A stretch of 37,214 nt of DNA from an uncultured Chloroflexota bacterium (GTDB taxonomy: Bacteria; Chloroflexota; Anaerolineae; Aggregatilineales; Phototrophicaceae), in contig CALJKV010000068.1 of NCBI GenBank assembly GCA_937974245.1, forward strand, positions 1 to 37,214. The letters are read 5' to 3'. The position numbers and the translations under genes were made by a program. Below the pieces are notes generated by a model. The model was not told where the DNA came from. It made no database searches and saw nothing but the letters and a program-made list of their open reading frames with translations. Positions 33,301-37,214 of the stretch are shown here, piece by piece (the first letter of the stretch is position 1; each line of letters starts with the position of its first letter).

Positions 33301-33389
33301 TGCTGCTGGTGTCCGGCCTAGTCGAGCGAGAAGGTGCAGTGACGAATGTCCTGGCGCAATCGGTCAGTGAGTTCATGGGACTAGAGTAA
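30348..33389 (+). CDS. dnaE2: Error-prone DNA polymerase III alpha subunit (DnaE2/ImuC)
   Basis: A 1013-residue C-family DNA polymerase, the catalytic subunit of SOS mutagenesis. The N-terminal PHP domain begins 'IELHCHSTYSLLDG' (His8 and His10). The catalytic aspartates are seen as Asp385 and Asp387 in 'PDIDIDFD' and Asp527 in 'IIKIDILGLR'. A C-terminal OB fold ('VTVAGLNVVHQSPPTAKGFHFITLEDEFG') follows. There is no clear C-terminal clamp-binding motif, consistent with dependence on ImuB for clamp access. The frame is open to 30153, but the ATG at 30348 starts exactly at the PHP domain and overlaps the DUF6504 stop by 8 bp. It is the last gene of the cassette. Confidence 0.95.
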   Translation: MTDYIELHCHSTYSLLDGASSPDDLLASASALAMPALALTDHDAVYGAIPFITAAQAYDIQPILGAELTLESGHHLTLLVEDETGWENLCTLITLGRMNAPKGQSCLPKAAFEHHTRGLIALSGCRKGEIPQALKRKDRLTADYLAREYHQLFGQDQFYIELQHHLLPEDNRLTRALIDLAAHTGVETVVTNNVHYTLPDKQRLQDVLVSIRHNRPLDDALSLHRPNTETYLKSAAELAPLFPTCPQGLVNTLRIAERCRYTPAFGVQDLPPYPTPEAQSVDDYLASLCYGAVAERYRERTDRIDRQLAHELAVIATCQLANYFLIVWDIVQYARQNGIRSQGRGSAANSLVAYLLYISPVDPIQCDLVFERFLSPERAATPDIDIDFDAARREEVIQYIYDRYGRDHAAMAATFVTYRRKSSLRDVGRMLGLPRDVLDTVVSASELFDSGNFAIQGVSPHTLEQLLEIAQELSRSPRHLGIHNGGFVLSGKPLAQRLPVEPATMPGRTVVQWDKAGLETAGIIKIDILGLRMLSALSDAVNVVYQHTGTWIDLDHLTYDDPAIYDLIASGDTVGIFQVESRAQAQMLPRMKPRHLADVVVAISLIRPGPIQGDMVHPYLRRRLGQEAVTYYHPRLERTLKETLGVILFQEDVLKVARDLAGFTPGQGEQLRRALGAKDAEEAIASFNDAFITGAMQNGVDAETAELVFSKLQAFGGYSFPKSHAASFAVIVYQSAWLKCYYPAAFLAAVLNNQPMGFWSPAILINDAKRHAIPLYPIDANRSAAACTLEGDGIRIGLNYVKGFGPETCMKVVAVRGSSPFRGLQDFLLRTGLSKRLVENLILAGGFDWLGSPRRDLLWELGGLSADPNMLPLLTSREPVNLPPMSRTEVLKTEFQLTGIGLHEHPLERFRRLLNQRGILDSRKVARATKGKQVTVAGLNVVHQSPPTAKGFHFITLEDEFGFINVIVRPRVYAAFRRTIRHAPMLLVSGLVEREGAVTNVLAQSVSEFMGLE

Positions 33390-33742
33390 CCATCGGCAGA
33401 CCAACTTTTTGCTCCACGCATCATGGCATATATCTGATTATCGCCGCTTTTTGCCCACAACAGCGGTGAATGATGTGGGGACTCTCAAACCAGATAACTG
33501 GACCGTCACGCATTCTGGCAGACTCCTCTAACTTGCCAGATGGACTCAGATAATTGTCTTGGATTCTCAGAAAGGTGATATTTGACACTATCTAACGGGT
33601 ATTAGTATGATCTATAGTAATTCCACAACATATAATAACTTCTCAGCTTTGCTGAAGTCACCTTGTTCTCCTGCCCATTCCTGTCGCGCAATCTGTTCAG
33701 CATTCTATTGTAATATCTATTTTAAGATTAAAGGTCTGGTTT
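33390..33742. other. Intergenic region without a supported gene
   Basis: About 350 bp, becoming AT-rich to the right. A weak inverted repeat (CGCCGCT with AGCGGTG, near 33440-33470) could slow transcription after dnaE2, but no T-tract follows. No credible gene is seen. Confidence 0.45.
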
Positions 33743-36700
33743 ATGTCAACACAATTACGTCCTAAGTTCATGACCACGCGGATAAATAACATCTTATATC
33801 GGGCATCACATCTACTCATCGTTAGCACTTATATCATGTATATAGCGATCATGCTGCGCCAATTACCCGACCGACCTAATTGGATTGTCCAGGGATGGGT
33901 CGTACAAGTAGTCGTAGGCATTCCATTTCTAACACCTGTATTTCTCAGGATAATGAACTATTTTTACTGGATACCGCGCGTTGCGTTCAGTGTAGTCTGT
34001 GTCCTTATATTTCTCATTGGATCATTCTGGGGACTATCTAAAACCGTCGCAACTGTACCTTCATTCCTGCAATTGTTCTCAACACCCGGACACCTAATTC
34101 TGTTCGCATTTATCATTATCGGAATATTGGCTTATTTATTTCACTATAAACAGGGTCAGGAACCATATTGGGATATGGGGTTGAAGAATCGCATCATACT
34201 CAATATCTTCAGTCTTGTCAGTCTTGTTTTCTTTGGATTACTCCCCCTACTAGGCATTTCCGGCGAAGATTTAGTACATAGGATGCAAGAGATAGTCGGC
34301 GTCATTTTTCTCATAAAAGTTGTACAGGGTTTGCGGAAATCATCGTCGTGGAATTATTGGGGATTCTTAAGCCTAACGGGATTTATTATGTTTGTCCTCC
34401 TCCATTGGGCCTTGCATCTCAGCGTCTCAACTATTCCAAGTCCCATCTTGAATCTCATCGGCCCCGTAGGTCTGATTCTCATGATTCTTGCCTATGATGT
34501 GGAAATCTACCTCAGCAGGCTGCGTAGCCAATGGCGACAATTAACTGCAGCCATCCGTCATGATCGTATCAGAAGGCGAATGTCCCCAACCCTGTACCCA
34601 AATAACCTAATGGATCGCTCATGGCATACGATTACGAGGCGCCTTCGCACAGCAAGCCCTCTGGTCGTCTTGTTGGTGATTTTTGTCGGTGCCTTTATCA
34701 TTGCCAATATCCTGGACATTCTCTGGCTTACCAATGAAAATAAACAACCATCAGCGTTGCCTGCCTTGCAGCTCGGATTTTACGCAGGCGCCACCTTTAC
34801 CGGTCTTTATCTTATCTGGTGGTTTATCACCCATCGGCAGAAGCATATCGTTACGCCATTCGCTGCCCAACCCGATGGCCTGGGGACACTGGCAATATCC
34901 GCCACAAACGCATTTACCGCAGAGCTTCAGCGAATTGGTCAACTATTGCACAATCGGCAGGTTGAAAATGTCGATGCGGCTGACCGGGTGGGTCTCGCCA
35001 TGTTTGTAACCAGTGGACAGGAGGATGAGCAGATTGGAGCGTTAGCGAACCTGGAATTTTCGCCTGATGTAAAGTTATCTGCAGGTAATCTGTTTACCCT
35101 GATCGGCCTGACGCTTGCTCGTACACGGGTGCGCGGCAGAGTGCAGCAAACCCACGACAATAAGGTTGAAATCCACATTGAAATCGCTATACGCGGGAGT
35201 CTCGCGGTCTCAGTTGACAGGGTTATTCCCCTGGAAAGTGGGCAGATCGCAGAGCAGTCCATGCAAAACGAGATGTCCGAACTGGCAATGAAGTTGATCT
35301 ACAAAACTGGTATCGTCGGGCATTTATCGTCAAACTTTGAAAGTTTTCAAGTTTTTGTCAAGGGACTTGAAGCAAGCAGTGATGAAAACTGGTGGCTGGC
35401 AATTACCCATTACCGACGTTGTATCAACATCGAGAAGACCGCGCGTGGCGCATTTGGTTTGGGGGATTACCATCTCGGGGCAGCGCTGGTTTCGCAGGGC
35501 GAATTACGTGATGGATTGGAACATCTGGAAAAAGCAATTCATAGTGGCCCTCCACTAGCCGAAACACACTATATGTGGGCTTTTACTCAATTGTACCTAT
35601 CAGCAGATAAGCTGTTGGATGGCAAAGTCGCCCATCGCATCGTCAACGAATGCGAAACCGCTCTCGAACTCAGACCTTTTTTTCCTGAGGTTCATTTTCT
35701 ATTGGGACTGACCTACTATAAACAGGCCCAGATCAATGAAAAACGATCAACACGTATTGGCGAAGTTATCATTCACGGCCGAGGTGGGAATAATCCAAAT
35801 TCCAATGCAGATAAAGACGAAGATAATCGTGCAACTATTGACGATTATATGTCCATCTATCACAATGCCCGGAAACACCTGAAAATTGCCATCCAACAAT
35901 ATGATCGTCTGATCCCTAGACTGAGCAAACAGCAGGCCTCGCGTGAATCTGCCCGCCGTGAACAAGCCCGCTTGATGCGCGATCGTATGGCAGCCACGCA
36001 TCGCCTGGCCGATACGCTGCGTTCACTACAACTCTACTCGGAAGCAGACAGCCACTATGATGATGTTATTGAAGCCTATCCGACCGACCTGCGGACGCTA
36101 ACAGATCGAGCAAAAACGTACTGCCAGGCCCAGAATTGGGACAGAGCTATTCACTATAACTGGGAGCGGTTGATGTCTCACCCAGTTGCACGCTGGGATG
36201 CTGTTCCCAATCTCTGTTTAGGTTGGGCGATTACGGGCGGAATAACCACGCGGGAGCCACAACGGAGATTTGTAAGAAGGTGGTTGTTGGGGGCCAAAGA
36301 TGATCCCGGCGTGGCGTCGTATGAGCGATCAAAACGAGCATTTGAGATGGCAGTTGAAGTGATGGATTATGCTCTTCTTGTACGCCCCCGTCGGGTTCTA
36401 AGGTGGCAGCAAACGAACTGGTTGCCGTATTTTGTTAAAGCGGCATATATTTTGCAGGAAGAGACGATTTGGAATGAGTTTCAGAGTTATGCCGGAGGTT
36501 TTAGATCATGGTTATCAAATGTTTTTCGACGACTTAAGCCCATAGTGAGGGTGAGGTCATTGAAGACCTTCAGGCATTGGCTTCGATGGGATTCATATAT
36601 TGAATTTGAAGATATCATAAAATACTTTTCTGGTTTACAGTCCTATGATGATCCACAAACTCCATTTAACCAACTGCGTTGGTTGATCTGGCGAGGTGCG

Positions 36701-37214
36701 ACCTTTGATGTGAATTGGGAGGGCATTAGTCAGACCAAGCAACCACACCATTTTAACACTATATCTCTTGACACGAATGTCCCGAATCACACACCCTGGA
36801 TTCGGAAGTATAAAGACTTGCTGCAAAAACATCGCTCACGTGTCGTAACTTTATTAGAACAAAACGACAAAGATCAGCAATTGGAGAACCCCACTCCCCT
36901 AAAAGAAAGACTGCGCCTTGAAGTAGCAGATTTATATTCTAACTGGGAGAGCATGGATAAAGACCTTAAATTACTGACTAGCGATACCCCAGCGAGGTCC
37001 GCCGCCTCCCCAATGATGCATAACAGTTTCGCTGTACGGATGGAGATAGACATCTATTTGGAATTCACCATCCTAACGGTGCGAGTTCTGTGTGATGTGC
37101 GAGCATTCGCAATTGCATCGAAAGTCGCACAACAGGGTTTCGAAAGAATAAAGAAGCAACTTATGGACAAATCAATTAGGTTGCTAACAAAACAGCAGGT
37201 ACGTACTTCTCGAT
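33743..37214 (+). CDS. Large multi-pass membrane protein with TPR-like C-terminal region (3' partial)
   Basis: A reading frame without stop from the ATG at 33743 to the window edge, at least 1157 codons. The N-terminal 370 residues contain about ten hydrophobic helices (for example around 114-136, 230-253, 305-327 and 339-362). After a mixed alpha/beta segment (about 390-530) come TPR-like helical pairs: 'WWLAITHYRRCINIEKTARGAFGLGDYHLGAALVSQGELRDGLEHLEKAI', later 'LYSEADSHYDDVIEAYPTDLRTLTDRAKTYCQAQNWDRAI'. The rest is basic and unrecognised. AT-rich relative to the hem and imu genes. The frame is open to 33656 but no earlier ATG exists. The function is unknown; a membrane-anchored scaffold is a guess from architecture. 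Confidence 0.75.
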   Translation, partial: MSTQLRPKFMTTRINNILYRASHLLIVSTYIMYIAIMLRQLPDRPNWIVQGWVVQVVVGIPFLTPVFLRIMNYFYWIPRVAFSVVCVLIFLIGSFWGLSKTVATVPSFLQLFSTPGHLILFAFIIIGILAYLFHYKQGQEPYWDMGLKNRIILNIFSLVSLVFFGLLPLLGISGEDLVHRMQEIVGVIFLIKVVQGLRKSSSWNYWGFLSLTGFIMFVLLHWALHLSVSTIPSPILNLIGPVGLILMILAYDVEIYLSRLRSQWRQLTAAIRHDRIRRRMSPTLYPNNLMDRSWHTITRRLRTASPLVVLLVIFVGAFIIANILDILWLTNENKQPSALPALQLGFYAGATFTGLYLIWWFITHRQKHIVTPFAAQPDGLGTLAISATNAFTAELQRIGQLLHNRQVENVDAADRVGLAMFVTSGQEDEQIGALANLEFSPDVKLSAGNLFTLIGLTLARTRVRGRVQQTHDNKVEIHIEIAIRGSLAVSVDRVIPLESGQIAEQSMQNEMSELAMKLIYKTGIVGHLSSNFESFQVFVKGLEASSDENWWLAITHYRRCINIEKTARGAFGLGDYHLGAALVSQGELRDGLEHLEKAIHSGPPLAETHYMWAFTQLYLSADKLLDGKVAHRIVNECETALELRPFFPEVHFLLGLTYYKQAQINEKRSTRIGEVIIHGRGGNNPNSNADKDEDNRATIDDYMSIYHNARKHLKIAIQQYDRLIPRLSKQQASRESARREQARLMRDRMAATHRLADTLRSLQLYSEADSHYDDVIEAYPTDLRTLTDRAKTYCQAQNWDRAIHYNWERLMSHPVARWDAVPNLCLGWAITGGITTREPQRRFVRRWLLGAKDDPGVASYERSKRAFEMAVEVMDYALLVRPRRVLRWQQTNWLPYFVKAAYILQEETIWNEFQSYAGGFRSWLSNVFRRLKPIVRVRSLKTFRHWLRWDSYIEFEDIIKYFSGLQSYDDPQTPFNQLRWLIWRGATFDVNWEGISQTKQPHHFNTISLDTNVPNHTPWIRKYKDLLQKHRSRVVTLLEQNDKDQQLENPTPLKERLRLEVADLYSNWESMDKDLKLLTSDTPARSAASPMMHNSFAVRMEIDIYLEFTILTVRVLCDVRAFAIASKVAQQGFERIKKQLMDKSIRLLTKQQVRTSR

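Overview
The window looks like a chromosomal stretch of a GC-moderate bacterium, most likely a member of the Chloroflexota (Anaerolineae-like). This is inferred from the mix of gene families: a compact C5-pathway heme operon with an oxygen-dependent-type protoporphyrinogen oxidase, an imuA-imuB-DUF6504-dnaE2 cassette, a replication-relaxation protein between two conjugation-type ATPases, and an IS3 remnant. No rRNA or single-copy taxonomic marker is present, so the assignment is tentative.

Layout. (1) 1-2.7 kb: ordinary genes (S51 peptidase, zinc-ribbon/DUF4177 protein, membrane-anchored cytochrome c) and a tRNA-Glu(UUC) with a near-consensus promoter. (2) 2.7-13.8 kb: an accessory block. It holds a small HTH protein, an AT-rich gene for a PD-(D/E)XK nuclease fused to an EF-Tu-like barrel, a run of hairpins, a ParA/RHH partition pair with a 33-bp direct repeat and a 20-bp palindrome, a densely folded intergenic region that may be a structured RNA, a GC-rich palindromic block, an RHH/PIN toxin-antitoxin operon with a clear promoter and operator, and an ATPase / replication-relaxation / ATPase trio. 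This reads as an integrated plasmid-like or conjugative-type element. No relaxase or integrase was recognised. (3) 14.1-22.2 kb, minus strand: hemA-hemC-hemD-hemB-hemE-hemY-hemL. Adjacent genes overlap, mostly as ATGA stop-start junctions. (4) 22.2-27.9 kb: a second accessory stretch with an IS3 relic, a DUF2958 gene cluster, and an XRE regulator followed by two small membrane proteins, one of only 27 residues. (5) 28.1-33.4 kb: an ImuA-ImuB-DUF6504-DnaE2 translesion mutagenesis operon preceded by LexA-box-like palindromes. (6) 33.7 kb to the right edge: an open reading frame for a large multi-pass membrane protein with TPR-like repeats, cut by the window end.

How the genes work together. HemA reduces glutamyl-tRNA(Glu), HemL makes 5-aminolevulinate, and HemB, HemC, HemD, HemE and HemY carry the pathway to protoporphyrin IX. 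Coproporphyrinogen oxidase and ferrochelatase are not in the window. The cytochrome c at 1.9-2.5 kb is a heme consumer. ImuB (catalytic residues apparently missing, clamp-binding motif present) should recruit DnaE2 to the sliding clamp after DNA damage, with the degenerate RecA-like ImuA as partner. The best candidates for undescribed biology are the nuclease/EF-Tu-barrel fusion, the possible structured RNA beside the partition locus, the centromere-like repeats lying inside the parB-like gene, and the XRE/two-small-membrane-protein cassette.
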